Source of the DNA: Stutzerimonas stutzeri
GTDB taxonomy: Bacteria > Pseudomonadota > Gammaproteobacteria > Pseudomonadales > Pseudomonadaceae
Direction of reading: 5' to 3'
DNA length: 64,000 nucleotides
Assembly (NCBI RefSeq): GCF_019090095.1
Contig: NZ_JAGQFP010000002.1
Coordinates: forward strand, 2,046,001 to 2,110,000
This document shows, piece by piece, positions 45,802 to 57,146 of the stretch. The translations under genes and the position numbers were made by a program. The notes beneath the pieces were generated by a model, which was given only the letters and a program-made list of their open reading frames with translations, made no database searches and was not told the DNA's origin. Positions within the stretch are counted from its first letter, which is position 1. Every line of letters begins with the position of its first letter.

Positions 45802-47730
45802 TTACTGACCGTCGAAATAGCGCTCGTGCCATTCGACCAGCGGTTGCGGCGCGTTGAGCTTCTTCCCGTAGATGACCGAGTAGGTCAATACGTTCTGTAC
45901 GTACTGGCGGGTTTCATCGAATGGGATGTTTTCGACCCAGACGTCGACCGGCAGGTGTTCGGCATTCTTCAGCCACTGACGAACACGACCGGGACCGGCG
46001 TTGTAAGCGGCGGAGGCGAGCACCCGGTTGCCTTTGAACTGCCCGTAGATCTGGCTCAGGTAGGCGGCGCCCAGCTGGATGTTGACGTTGGGGTTGAGCG
46101 CCTGCTGCGGCGACTGCAGCGGTATGCCAAAACGCCTCGCCGTTTCCTTCGCGGTTGCGGGCATCAGCTGCATCAGCCCGGTGGCGCCGACGTGCGAGCG
46201 GGCGTCGGCCATGAACGCGCTTTCCTGGCGCGTGATCGCAAACACCCAGCTCGGATGGATTTCACGTGCTTTGGCCGCACTCACCATGCTGTTGCGGTAT
46301 GCCATGGGAAAGCGAATATCGAGATCGTCCCAGTATTTCGCCTGGCTGATGGTCCGGATAGCAGGAAAGTACCACTCCATGTCGTAGGCGAGCCGTGCCT
46401 GGGCAACCAACTCGTCACGGCTGAACAGACGGCTCACGTGATACCACTCGCGGCGAGCGTCGACGATCTGGCCGCGGGCATGAAACTCCATGGCGCGTCG
46501 GATGCCGGCGGTGTTGCGCACTTTCTGCACGACTTTGGGGTCGAGCGCGAGTGGCTGATGGTTGAGCTTGTAAGGCGCATGAATACGGTCGGCCGACAGG
46601 AAACCGTAGAAGTCGCGCTCGTCGGCCACCGGTTGGTAGAGCAGGGCGGCTTGCTTGTCGTTGGGCTTGGCCAGCTCCAGGCTGCGCGCATTCCAGTAAC
46701 GCCAGCGACTGGTGCTGGCAAGCGCATCGGGAAACCGCTGCGTCAGCGCGTGGGCGTCATCCCAGCGCCCCAGGCGCAGCAACAGGCGCGCCCGCCATTC
46801 GCTGACGGTATCGTCACGCAGCTCGGGGTCGTAGTCGGCCATGACCGCCAACGCCCGCGCATCGAAGCGTTTGGCCAGGGTAAGGCCGATCTGGCGCGCG
46901 ATGGCAACTTTCTCATCGGTCGAGAAGGACAGGCGCTTGGCGTAGCTGTCGAGCAAGCCAAGGGCTTTCTCCGGATCGGTGCGCGCCAGGCGGCGCAACC
47001 CGATCGAGACGATATCGCCCATGGCGGGGGACGCGGGTGCGAAGCGACCCGGCTGTCCGAGCATCTGTGGTTTTTGCGCCACGTCGATCATCAACTCGCC
47101 TTGCGCCCTGAGCGTCGGCAAGCTTTTGGCCAGGAAACTGGCGAGGCCATAGTTGCCGCTCTCGACGGCCAACTTGGTGCGTTGCCAACGCAGCGACTCG
47201 GTGAGCTGGCCGGCCGCTGCCCAGCGGTCGAACAGCGCATCGCAGGCGTTGTGTTGCGACTTGCCAACCAACCAGAGCCTTTCGGCGGTCTCGTAGGCTT
47301 GCTTCGTCTGACCGCTGGCGAACTGGTACTGGCCGAACAGGCAGTCGAGCTCGGTGAAGTTCATCTTGGGATCGTAGTGCGCTACGAACGGCTTCCAATC
47401 GCCACGTGCTGCCAATAGGCGTAGCCAGCGCAGCTTCATCCAGCTGGCCTGGGGCAGGTCGCCGTGCTCGGTCAGGAATTTCTCGACCTCGGCATTGCTG
47501 GCGGTTTTCAAGCGGGCTGTCAGCTCGTCGTATGCGAGATAAGGCTCAAGTGGATAGTCGCGCAGTTGCGCTGCGTAGCGCCGATAGGGGCCGCTGTCGC
47601 CCTTTTCCAGGGCCCGCTTGGCTTCGTCGTAATACTGGCGTTGCTGTTGGAGGCTGGCTGCTTGAGTGGTCTCGATGGTAAAGGCGATGGAAAAAAGACA
47701 GAAACAGAGAGTGGAGAGTCGACCGCGCAT
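45802..47730 (-). CDS. slt: soluble lytic murein transglycosylase
   Basis: 642 residues, as in E. coli Slt70. Signal peptide (about 1-24, ending TTQA). A long alpha-superhelical U-domain (about 25-460) is followed by the C-terminal transglycosylase domain (about 475-640). The catalytic glutamate is in AITRQESAFMADA, with GLMQLMPATAKETA and AYNAGPGRVRQWL. It cleaves peptidoglycan to 1,6-anhydro-muropeptides in the periplasm. It is divergent from uup, as in P. aeruginosa (PA3020/PA3019). Confidence 0.95.
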   Translation of the reverse strand: MRGRLSTLCFCLFSIAFTIETTQAASLQQQRQYYDEAKRALEKGDSGPYRRYAAQLRDYPLEPYLAYDELTARLKTASNAEVEKFLTEHGDLPQASWMKLRWLRLLAARGDWKPFVAHYDPKMNFTELDCLFGQYQFASGQTKQAYETAERLWLVGKSQHNACDALFDRWAAAGQLTESLRWQRTKLAVESGNYGLASFLAKSLPTLRAQGELMIDVAQKPQMLGQPGRFAPASPAMGDIVSIGLRRLARTDPEKALGLLDSYAKRLSFSTDEKVAIARQIGLTLAKRFDARALAVMADYDPELRDDTVSEWRARLLLRLGRWDDAHALTQRFPDALASTSRWRYWNARSLELAKPNDKQAALLYQPVADERDFYGFLSADRIHAPYKLNHQPLALDPKVVQKVRNTAGIRRAMEFHARGQIVDARREWYHVSRLFSRDELVAQARLAYDMEWYFPAIRTISQAKYWDDLDIRFPMAYRNSMVSAAKAREIHPSWVFAITRQESAFMADARSHVGATGLMQLMPATAKETARRFGIPLQSPQQALNPNVNIQLGAAYLSQIYGQFKGNRVLASAAYNAGPGRVRQWLKNAEHLPVDVWVENIPFDETRQYVQNVLTYSVIYGKKLNAPQPLVEWHERYFDGQ

Positions 47731-47990
47731 GAGACTTCCGAAGACGGGGGCATGGGATTGCTGGCCACTAGCTTATCTCGCCGTGTCGAGCAGTTAAACG
47801 AGGATTAAGCGCTTGAAACCAACAAAGTGATGGGTTCCGACGAACGCACGTGTAGACCGGTCTAGCCGAATGGCTGCGCGGTGATTCGGTCACCTCGGTG
47901 ACGCCTCGGCGGCCGGCTTAAGGCGCTCGCCGACGCCCGGCTGAGAGGCGTGTTCTGCTAGACTGCGCGCCCTGTTTTCCGGAGATCGTC

Positions 47991-49901
<1,911 letters not shown>

Positions 49902-50006
49902 GCGGAGCGGGGCGCCCGGCGTCGTCAGCTTGACGGGCCCGCTACCTCGTTGGCGGGCCAGCAATCTCATTCAATCCAACATCTGTCAGCATTGGACGGA
50001 GCATAG

Positions 50007-50699
50007 ATGGCAATCGATTACCGCATCGTCCTGGATGACGAGCATGAGTTCAGCTACCGGATCGAGTTGGACCGTGTCTACGATGACGCCGCAGCCGCGA
50101 AGGCGCCGAAATGGACGCGGCTGGATCATCAGCAGTGCAACAATTGTCCGTTGAGTCGGGATCACTTCAGCCACTGCCCCGCTGCGGTCGACCTGCATCA
50201 GGTCATCGAGGATTTTCAGGGGCTGCCGGCGGTGAAGAAAGCGCACGTGCAAGTGCGCACGCCGGAGCGCGAGTACAACAAGCTGGTCGGGTTGGACGAG
50301 GGCCTGAGGGCGCTGCTCGGCGTGATCATGGCGACCAGCGCCTGCCCGGTTCTGGGCAAGCTCAAGCCGATGGCGCACCAGCATCTGCCGTTTGCAAGCA
50401 ATCAGGAATTCGTGCTGCGCGCGGTCTCGCTGTACCTGGCCCGGCAATATTTCAACCTGCGCGAAGGGCGCCATGCAGACTGGGAACTCCGTGGGCTGGT
50501 GCGCTCGTTTCAGCAGCTGCAGCTGGTCAACCAGGCGTTCTGGCAGCGTATCCACGATACCTGTCACGGCGATTCCAACTTGAAGGCGTTCCTGACCTTC
50601 TTCTCCATGGCGTCGAGCCTGACCTACTCGCTGGAAACCCAGCTGAGGAAAATCCGGCCGCTGGTGATGAGTGCGGGCGAGGGGGCAGAGCTGGCCTGA
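50007..50699 (+). CDS. conserved hypothetical (PA3018-like) with Cys/His cluster
   Basis: 230 residues, no signal peptide or membrane segment. The N-terminal third has a Cys/His cluster (CNNCPLSRDHFSHC, residues about 48-61, Cx2Cx9C with two His), which may bind metal or an iron-sulfur centre. The rest is helical. It is conserved next to uup in Pseudomonas; I think it belongs to DUF6901, with limited certainty. The start at 50007 is 105 bases past uup. Function unknown. Confidence 0.75.
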   Translation: MAIDYRIVLDDEHEFSYRIELDRVYDDAAAAKAPKWTRLDHQQCNNCPLSRDHFSHCPAAVDLHQVIEDFQGLPAVKKAHVQVRTPEREYNKLVGLDEGLRALLGVIMATSACPVLGKLKPMAHQHLPFASNQEFVLRAVSLYLARQYFNLREGRHADWELRGLVRSFQQLQLVNQAFWQRIHDTCHGDSNLKAFLTFFSMASSLTYSLETQLRKIRPLVMSAGEGAELA

Positions 50700-50715
50700 G
50701 CCCCTTGGGCTCAGG
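50695..50715. terminator. hairpin at the stop codon of the PA3018-like gene
   Basis: CCTGAGCCC, loop CTT, GGGCTCAGG, a perfect 9-bp stem that includes the TGA stop. It separates convergent genes (stop at 50699 and universal stress protein stop at 50731). No T-tract. Confidence 0.6.
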
Positions 50716-50730
50716 CACTCGGCCAGAGAC

Positions 50731-51171
50731 TTATTCGGGTTTCTTCAGCCGCACGGCGAGCACGTCGCAGGGCGCGCCGTGAAGGATGTCGTTGGCGGTG
50801 GAACCGAGCAACAACGCCAGGCCGTGACGTCCATGGCTGCCCACCACGACCAGGTCGCAGCCCTGTTCATTGGCCAGGCGATGAACCTCCTGGCGCGGTT
50901 GCCCATAGGCCAGGTGGCGTTGTTCTGCGGTCAGGCTGGGATAGCGCTCGGCAAAGCCGTTCATGCGCTCACGGGCCTGATCGAATTGCTGCTGTTGCAG
51001 CATCGACAGGTCCATCGGAACATCGCCGCCGAATGCCATGGCCATTGGCTCGATGACGTGCACTAACGCCAATTTCGCGCCAGTTGCGGTAGCCAATGCC
51101 TGGGCTCGCGCGACGACCGGGTGACACTCGTCGGTCAGGTCGACGGCGACCAGAATCTGTTGATAGGTCAT
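50731..51171 (-). CDS. universal stress protein (UspA family)
   Basis: 146 residues, single Usp domain. The start of the fold reads MTYQQILVAVDLTDEC, and the glycine-rich nucleotide loop is VVGSHGRHGLALLLGSTAND near the C-terminus (G-x2-G-x8-GS), so ATP binding is plausible. The start at 51171 is the family start; a longer frame upstream adds unrelated residues. It is one of several Usp paralogues usual in Pseudomonas and is likely stress-induced, though no promoter is apparent. Confidence 0.92.
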   Translation of the reverse strand: MTYQQILVAVDLTDECHPVVARAQALATATGAKLALVHVIEPMAMAFGGDVPMDLSMLQQQQFDQARERMNGFAERYPSLTAEQRHLAYGQPRQEVHRLANEQGCDLVVVGSHGRHGLALLLGSTANDILHGAPCDVLAVRLKKPE

Positions 51172-51385
51172 GATGGCTCTCCTGCTGTATCCATGTGACA
51201 AGTATGGCTTCTTGGCACGCTGTGGGGGCTTTCCAGCCTTTTTTGTTTTGCAGCGTTATACGGCGTTACATGCACGATGACCAGCGTGTCATTGCGTCGC
51301 GAAGCAGCGGTCGGCAGGCTCGCGGCTGCTATGATGCGCACCAGCAAAGATTGGTAACCACCTGCGCGCTTTACAAGAGACCCTT

Positions 51386-51853
51386 ATGTTCCTATTCGCC
51401 AATGATTACCTGCTCGCCTGGACTATCTATGGGATTGCGGCGGTGGGCTGCCTGCTGGTGTGCTTCCGTATGACGCGGCCATTGTGGCGCTGGCTGCGTG
51501 AGCCGTTGCGGTTGATCGTAGCCGTGCTTCTGCTGACGCCGACCATCGTCGACCCGACGCGTGAGCTGTTCGCTCCAGCGCTGGCCATCACGGCGCTCGA
51601 TCTGCTGTTCAAGGTCGGCAACAACGCCTGGCGTGCGGTTGCCGATCTGGCGTTGTATGGGTTGATTGCGTTCGCGCTATACGCCGTGCTGGTGGCGGTA
51701 CGCTGGCCGATCGAACGTCGACTCAAGCAGCGCCAGTCGGCGGAGCAGCGCGATGAGGATCCACGCACCTTGCGTGAGCGGCTCGAAGAGGACGAGGACG
51801 ATGATTATCGTCCCGCCGGCCGCTATCAGGCGCGGACCGAACCTCGGCTCTGA
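51386..51853 (+). CDS. small inner-membrane protein (PA3016-like)
   Basis: 155 residues. Hydrophobic stretches at about 5-27, 40-57, 61-75 and 84-104 make up to four membrane segments, followed by an acidic and basic cytoplasmic tail (RLEEDEDDDYRPAGRYQ). A conserved proteobacterial membrane protein; function unknown. The start at 51386 has AAGAGACCC upstream. It is followed by the amidotransferase gene after 57 bases and could be its operon partner. Confidence 0.8.
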   Translation: MFLFANDYLLAWTIYGIAAVGCLLVCFRMTRPLWRWLREPLRLIVAVLLLTPTIVDPTRELFAPALAITALDLLFKVGNNAWRAVADLALYGLIAFALYAVLVAVRWPIERRLKQRQSAEQRDEDPRTLRERLEEDEDDDYRPAGRYQARTEPRL

Positions 51854-51910
51854 GCCTGTCGGGCGACCGGCCATCCAGGCGTGAACGAGACGTAACGGGA
51901 GACCCTTCGC

Positions 51911-52687
51911 ATGTGTGAACTGCTCGGCATGAGCGCCAACGTACCGACCGACATCCATTTCAGTTTCACAGGCCTGATGCAGCGCGGTGGCCGTACCGGT
52001 CCGCACAAGGATGGTTGGGGCATCGCCTTCTATGAAGGACGCGGTTTACGTCTGTTCCAGGACCCGGTGGCCAGTTGCGAGTCCGAAGTCGCCAAGATGG
52101 TGCAGCACTACCTGATCAAGAGCGAGGTAGTGATCGGCCATATCCGTCATGCCAATGTCGGCAAGGTCTCGCTGGTCAACACTCACCCCTTTGTCCGCGA
52201 GCTGTGGGGGCAGCATTGGTGTTTCGCCCATAACGGCCAGCTTGCCGATTTCCAGCCTGCTGCCGGCTTCTACCGGCCAGTCGGCGATACCGATAGCGAA
52301 GCGGCCTTCTGCGACCTGCTCAACCGCGTGCGCGGCGATTTCCCGGATCGCGTCGCAGCCGAGGACCTGTTGCCGCACCTGCTCGAAGCCTGTGCCGGCT
52401 ATCGAGGCAAGGGTGTGTTCAATTGCTTGCTGAGCAATGGCGAGTGGTTGTTCAGCTTCTGCACGACCAAGCTGGCGCATATCACGCGCCGCGCTCCCTT
52501 CGGGCCTGCCCAATTGAAAGACGCCGAGCTGGCGGTGGACTTCACCTCCGAGACGACGCCGGACGATGTCGTGACCGTCGTGGCCACCGAGCCATTGACT
52601 GACAACGAGCAGTGGGACGTTCATCAGCCGGGCGAGTGGACACTCTGGCGGCTGGGCGAGTGCGTCGCGCGCGGACGGACCGAATAA
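51911..52687 (+). CDS. class II glutamine amidotransferase (YafJ-like)
   Basis: 258 residues. The nucleophile is Cys2 after removal of Met (MCELLGMSANVPTD), and the family's HKDGWG (GRTGPHKDGWGIAFYEG) and HIRHANVG segments bind glutamine. Such Ntn-hydrolase proteins release ammonia from glutamine; no synthase domain is attached, so the acceptor is unknown. The stop (TAA, 52685-52687) shares its last base with the ATG of the next gene, so the two are coupled. Confidence 0.92.
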   Translation: MCELLGMSANVPTDIHFSFTGLMQRGGRTGPHKDGWGIAFYEGRGLRLFQDPVASCESEVAKMVQHYLIKSEVVIGHIRHANVGKVSLVNTHPFVRELWGQHWCFAHNGQLADFQPAAGFYRPVGDTDSEAAFCDLLNRVRGDFPDRVAAEDLLPHLLEACAGYRGKGVFNCLLSNGEWLFSFCTTKLAHITRRAPFGPAQLKDAELAVDFTSETTPDDVVTVVATEPLTDNEQWDVHQPGEWTLWRLGECVARGRTE

Positions 52688-53232
52688 TGCTGCGTAGCTA
52701 TGTGCGCCTGGCCCTGTTTGCCCTTGGCTTGTTGATCGGCGTACAGGTGCCGGGCTTCATCGAGGCGTATGCACGTCACGTCGAAGCGCGTCGGCTCGAG
52801 GCGCAACAAGGCCTGGAAGGTTTTCAGGAAACCGCTGGGCGCTTCTTCAAAGGCGATCTCAATGCGCTGGTCGAGCACTATCGGGCCAGCGAGGATCCCG
52901 TCATACAGAGCGATGCACGCAGCGTCTCGGCGCTGGTCGAGCGCGTCCGTTTGCTTGAGTGGGAATGGCGGATCATGCAGGGGCCCTGGTACGCGCAAGC
53001 CTGGCATGTGTTGCTAGGGGCAGATGGCGATCTCCGGCGCCAGGTCTGGAGCGGCTATCGCTTCCAGGTCCTGTTGGCTCCGGAAGCGATCGCCTGGGGC
53101 ATAGCCTGCGCGTTGCTGCTGGCGTGGGTCGCCGAATGCCTCTACTTGATGCTGCGCAACCTGCTGTTCCCGCATCGCCGGGCGCGCAGCCGCCGCGTTT
53201 CTCGCACCGGCCGCCCGGGCGGTACGCCGTAA
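52687..53232 (+). CDS. DUF2937 family inner-membrane protein
   Basis: 181 residues with an N-terminal membrane helix (about 4-25) and a second near the C-terminus (about 133-155), with the middle in the periplasm. The basic tail (RRARSRRVSR) faces the cytoplasm. It fits the DUF2937 family, of unknown function. The start overlaps the preceding stop by one base (TAATG). It is likely co-translated with the amidotransferase. Confidence 0.75.
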   Translation: MLRSYVRLALFALGLLIGVQVPGFIEAYARHVEARRLEAQQGLEGFQETAGRFFKGDLNALVEHYRASEDPVIQSDARSVSALVERVRLLEWEWRIMQGPWYAQAWHVLLGADGDLRRQVWSGYRFQVLLAPEAIAWGIACALLLAWVAECLYLMLRNLLFPHRRARSRRVSRTGRPGGTP

Positions 53233-53274
53233 AGAGCACTTGAGCGGTTGCCCTTCGAGCGAGCAGTCCGGCGG

Positions 53275-54453
53275 TTACTTCGCCAGAAACTTCATCCCGT
53301 CTTCCAGGCCGCTCAGCGTCAGCGGATACATGCGGTCCTCCACCAGTTCGCGGATGATGCCGGTCGAGGTGGTGTAGCCCCAGGTGTCCTTGGGATAGGG
53401 ATTGATCCAGATGAGCTTCTTGTATTTTTCCATGAAGCGTTGCATCCAGACGTAACCTGCTTCTTCGTTCCAGTGCTCGACACTGCCGCCGGGCTGGGTC
53501 ACCTCGTAGGGCGCCATGGCCGCGTCGCCCACGAACACCACTTTGTAATCGGCCCCGTACTTGTGCAGCAGGTCGAGCGTCGAGGTGCGCTCGGAGGTGC
53601 GGCGGAAGTTGTTCTTCCAGACCGATTCGTAGATGAAGTTGTGAAAGTAGAAATATTCGAGGTGCTTGAATTCCGTCTTGCAGGCGGAAAAGAGTTCTTC
53701 GCACACCTTCACGTGGGCGTCCATCGAGCCGCCGATGTCGAACAGGATCAGCAGCTTCACCGCATTGCGCCGTTCGGGACGCATCTGGATGTTCAGCAAG
53801 CCGCCGTCGCGAGCGGTGTGATCGATGGTTCCGTCCAGGTCCAGCTCGTCCTGCGCCCCTTGGCGGGCAAACTTGCGCAGCCGCCGCAAGGCGACCTTGA
53901 TGTTGCGCGTCCCCAACTCGACCTGATCGTCCAGGTTCTTGTATTCGCGCTGGTCCCAGACCTTGACCGCCTTGCCCTGGCGCTTGCCAGCGTCACCGAT
54001 GCGGATTCCCTCAGGGTTGTAGCCCCCCGAGCCGAACGGGCTGGTGCCGCCGGTGCCGATCCACTTGTTGCCGCCAGCGTGCTTTTCCTTCTGCTCTTCG
54101 AGGCGCTTCTTGAATTCCTCGATCAGTTTGTCCAGCCCGCCGAGCGACTCGATCTTGGCGCGTTCTTCGTCGCTCAGCGAGCGCTCGAACTCCTTGCGCA
54201 ACCACTCTTCGGGAATCAGCGCCTCGATATGCTGGTCAAGGTTCTCCAGCCCTTTGAAATAGGCGCCGAAGGCCCGATCGAACTTGTCGAAGTGGCGCTC
54301 GTCCTTCACCAGAATGGCCCGGGACAGGTAGTAGAACTCGTCCATGTCGGCGAACACGACGTTGTGTTTCAGCGCGTTGATCAGGTCGAGCAGCTCGCGC
54401 ACCGACACCGGAACCTTGGCGGCGCGCATCTCATTGAACAGGCCAAGCAGCAT
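53275..54453 (-). CDS. CoxE-like VWA-domain protein partner of MoxR ATPase
   Basis: 392 residues. The C-terminal VWA domain (about 215-390) has its MIDAS as LLILFDIGGSMDAH: the usual D-x-S-x-S reads D-I-G-G-S, with glycine at the first serine. The N-terminal half is charged and includes a long helix-rich linker. MoxR ATPases and CoxE-like VWA proteins act together as chaperone-type pairs that insert metals or remodel complexes. The moxR gene lies upstream on the same strand with a GFA-family gene between. The start at 54453 follows GAGG. Confidence 0.85.
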   Translation of the reverse strand: MLLGLFNEMRAAKVPVSVRELLDLINALKHNVVFADMDEFYYLSRAILVKDERHFDKFDRAFGAYFKGLENLDQHIEALIPEEWLRKEFERSLSDEERAKIESLGGLDKLIEEFKKRLEEQKEKHAGGNKWIGTGGTSPFGSGGYNPEGIRIGDAGKRQGKAVKVWDQREYKNLDDQVELGTRNIKVALRRLRKFARQGAQDELDLDGTIDHTARDGGLLNIQMRPERRNAVKLLILFDIGGSMDAHVKVCEELFSACKTEFKHLEYFYFHNFIYESVWKNNFRRTSERTSTLDLLHKYGADYKVVFVGDAAMAPYEVTQPGGSVEHWNEEAGYVWMQRFMEKYKKLIWINPYPKDTWGYTTSTGIIRELVEDRMYPLTLSGLEDGMKFLAK

Positions 54454-54500
54454 GGCAGAACCTCGGGAGTGCCGTCGCGGCGGCACCGGTTATAGGTAGG

Positions 54501-54899
54501 TCAGCGGTCTTCGCTGTGCGTTGGAAGACCGTCGCGGATCTCGTACCAGTCCGCTTTGGAGTCCACGAAGATGTGCTCTTGTGGCGGAACGGGGAGGGGG
54601 GAGTCGAGCGTGCCGGCGGCGACGCCCAACTCGTGCTCGCGATTGTCGACGAATTGCAGATTGGCGCCGCAACGAATGCAGAACGTCCGCGTGACATGCT
54701 CGGAAGAATGGAAAACGCCTAGCTGGTCCTTGCCCGACAGGAAGTGAAACGCTTCCAGCGGGACGCTCGCATAGCTGGCAAATGCTGCACCGTGTGCCTT
54801 GCGACACATCTTGCAGTGGCAATGGGTCAGCTCGTTGATCGGTGCGTCGATGCGATAGCGCACGACGCCACAGAGGCAACTACCGGTATGCGTTTGCAT
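54501..54899 (-). CDS. GFA-family zinc-binding protein
   Basis: 132 residues of the GFA (Gfa-like/CENP-V) family. Zinc ligands are visible: SCLCGVVRY (CxC) at residues 8-16, CHCKMCRKAHG at about 27-37, and FCIRCGANL (CxxC) near 73-81. The original family member binds glutathione in formaldehyde metabolism; many others have no known activity. It lies between the MoxR and VWA genes on the same strand, 47 bases from the VWA start and 52 from the MoxR stop. Confidence 0.88.
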   Translation of the reverse strand: MQTHTGSCLCGVVRYRIDAPINELTHCHCKMCRKAHGAAFASYASVPLEAFHFLSGKDQLGVFHSSEHVTRTFCIRCGANLQFVDNREHELGVAAGTLDSPLPVPPQEHIFVDSKADWYEIRDGLPTHSEDR

Positions 54900-54951
54900 G
54901 GCTTTCTCCAGGTCATGTCAGGCGGTCGGCTCCGTCGGGAGCCGCCGACGT

Positions 54952-55797
54952 TCAGCGACTGGCGCGACGACTCATGAACGCCAGACGTTCAAGCAACTGC
55001 ACATCCTGCTCGTTCTTCACCAGGGCGCCGGCCAACGGCGGAATGGCGCGGGTCGGATCACGTTCACGCAGCACCGCCTCGCCAATGTTGTCGGCCATCA
55101 ACAGCTTCAGCCAATCGACGAGCTCGCTGGTGGACGGCTTCTTCTTCAGGCCAGGGACCTTGCGCACGTCAAAGAACACATCGAGCGCTTCGGCGACCAG
55201 ATCTTTCTTGATGTTTGGATAGTGCACGTCGACGATCTTCTGCAAGGTTTCGCGATCGGGAAACGCGATGTAGTGGAAGAAACAGCGACGCAGGAAGGCG
55301 TCGGGCAGTTCCTTCTCGTTGTTGGAGGTGATGATGATGATCGGGCGCTGCTTGGCCTTGATGGTTTCGTTGGTCTCGTAGACGTAGAACTCCATCTTGT
55401 CGAGTTCCTGCAGCAGGTCGTTGGGAAACTCGATGTCGGCCTTGTCGATTTCGTCGATCAGCAGGATGACCCGCTGTTCGGATTCGAAGGCCTCCCACAG
55501 CTTGCCCTTCTTGATGTAGTTACGTACGTCATGCACGCGGTCGGAATCGAGTTGCGAATCCCGCAGCCGGCTGACCGCGTCGTACTCGTAGAGGCCCTGA
55601 TGTGCCTTGGTGGTGGACTTGATGTGCCAGGTGATCAGTTTCGCTCCGAAGGACTCGGCCAGCTGCTCGGCGAGCATGGTCTTGCCTGTGCCCGGCTCGC
55701 CTTTGACCAGCAGCGGGCGCTCCAGCGTGATGGCCGCGTTAACCGCGAGCTTCAGGTCATCGGTGGCGACGTAGGACTGGGTACCTTCGAACTTCAT
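54952..55797 (-). CDS. MoxR-family AAA+ ATPase
   Basis: 281 residues. Walker A is VKGEPGTGKTMLAEQL (about residues 32-47), Walker B is VILLIDEIDKAD (about 98-109), sensor 1 is IIIITSNNEKELPDAF, and the C-terminal lid follows. The start at 55797 (MKFEGTQSYVATDDLKL) matches the family; a longer frame upstream is not conserved-looking. It is predicted to act on the VWA protein encoded downstream at 53275-54453. Cytoplasmic. Confidence 0.93.
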   Translation of the reverse strand: MKFEGTQSYVATDDLKLAVNAAITLERPLLVKGEPGTGKTMLAEQLAESFGAKLITWHIKSTTKAHQGLYEYDAVSRLRDSQLDSDRVHDVRNYIKKGKLWEAFESEQRVILLIDEIDKADIEFPNDLLQELDKMEFYVYETNETIKAKQRPIIIITSNNEKELPDAFLRRCFFHYIAFPDRETLQKIVDVHYPNIKKDLVAEALDVFFDVRKVPGLKKKPSTSELVDWLKLLMADNIGEAVLRERDPTRAIPPLAGALVKNEQDVQLLERLAFMSRRASR

Positions 55798-55934
55798 CGG
55801 GATTTCCTTGGATTGGGCCTGGCACGCAGGCGCGTCATGTCTGGTTAGGCGAATGACTATAAGGGATGGGACATGCACTGTGAACGCGAGCGGATCATTC
55901 AGTCACTGAATGGGCGCAAGCTCCCCTTCATGTC

Positions 55935-57005
55935 TCAGTCGTCCTTTTCGCCCATCGACCGTTCGAAACGGGTGGAGAACGCCTCCACGAATGCGTTGCG
56001 CAGGACAGCGATAAAGGCCTGGAACGGGCTGACCTCGGTATCCTTCGTGCTTCCGGAGAGCTCGATCCGCGTCGCGAACTGATCTTTGCGCTGGTTCTGC
56101 AAGACTTCCTCACCCGCCCCGACCACGGCTTCCCAGATTCCACGAAAGAACCCCTTGTCCTTGTTCTGGACGTCCTGCTCGTAATTGAAGACCTCGACGT
56201 TGTGCAGCAGCGGTTTGATATAGCCGGACAGTTGGCTGTCGTTGGCCTCGGCTTCCATCACCAGGTCGCCAGTCCCTCCAGCGAAGTCGAAGTTTCCGTA
56301 GGCGTTGCTGAAGTCGTTCAACTTGGTCAGGTCGACATCGGTCACGCGCAGGTTGAGCTCGAAGTCTTCCCAATTGGTATAGGGGTCGAAGCGGGCGGTC
56401 GCCTCCATCGGCGCGTGGTTGAGGAATTTCGCGGTGCCTTCGAACGTCGCGACACGACCCTGTGCATCGGCGGTGTTGGTCAGGTTATACAGGCTTGCAT
56501 TGATCGCGTTGGCGTAGACATGCACCGGCGGGTCTGACTCGAAGTTGCGAAACGACAACTGCCCATCCGTAACGCGCAGTTCGTTGAGGGTGAACGGCAC
56601 CAGTTCTTCCAGCCGCTCGCGCCAGTCGACGCCTTCGCCGGTCTGCGAGTCATCGGCCCCTTGGCCGTCGACGAAGTTCAGTTGCGGGTGCTCCAGCCGT
56701 ACTTCACCGACCAGCGCATGGTCCTGCCACAGCGCGCGCCAGCTCAAGCCGATATCGATGGTCGGCGCGCTGAACAGCGGGGCTTTGACTCGCTCGCTCT
56801 TCTTCTCGATAAGGACGCCGTCGGCGCGATAGGCGCCTCGCCACCAGGCCAGATCCACGTCATCGACATGACCGCGGTATTCGCCCATGTCCGCCAGCTT
56901 GTCGTTCAGGTAGTTGAGAATCAGGTAGGGCAGGGTCAGGTGGGCGACCAACAGGAGCAGGGCGATCGACAGCAATATCCATAGCGGCAGGTAGCGTTTT
57001 TTCAT
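55935..57005 (-). CDS. DUF748 (AsmA-related) envelope protein
   Basis: 356 residues with one N-terminal membrane helix (about 8-30, LWILLSIALLLLVAHLTLPY) and a large periplasmic part. Segments such as DVDLAWWRGAYRADGVLIEKK and NAINASLYNLTNTA resemble DUF748 beta-strand repeats, a family related to AsmA lipid-transport proteins. The start at 57005 (MKKRYLPLWI) puts the helix at the N-terminus; no good ribosome-binding site is visible. Divergent from cysK. Function unknown; lipid or cell-envelope maintenance is a guess from family. Confidence 0.8.
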   Translation of the reverse strand: MKKRYLPLWILLSIALLLLVAHLTLPYLILNYLNDKLADMGEYRGHVDDVDLAWWRGAYRADGVLIEKKSERVKAPLFSAPTIDIGLSWRALWQDHALVGEVRLEHPQLNFVDGQGADDSQTGEGVDWRERLEELVPFTLNELRVTDGQLSFRNFESDPPVHVYANAINASLYNLTNTADAQGRVATFEGTAKFLNHAPMEATARFDPYTNWEDFELNLRVTDVDLTKLNDFSNAYGNFDFAGGTGDLVMEAEANDSQLSGYIKPLLHNVEVFNYEQDVQNKDKGFFRGIWEAVVGAGEEVLQNQRKDQFATRIELSGSTKDTEVSPFQAFIAVLRNAFVEAFSTRFERSMGEKDD

Positions 57006-57146
57006 GGCATGCCCGGTCTGGTCTGGATTATCTGGAGGGCTTACCTGTGGGTGGACCCTGGCATGCATCGATGAGTTCGGCTGGACGAGCCAGGAGACAG
57101 CGCATAGGCTGATCAGTCCAGATTTTCCATTCGCAGGGACACTGTC

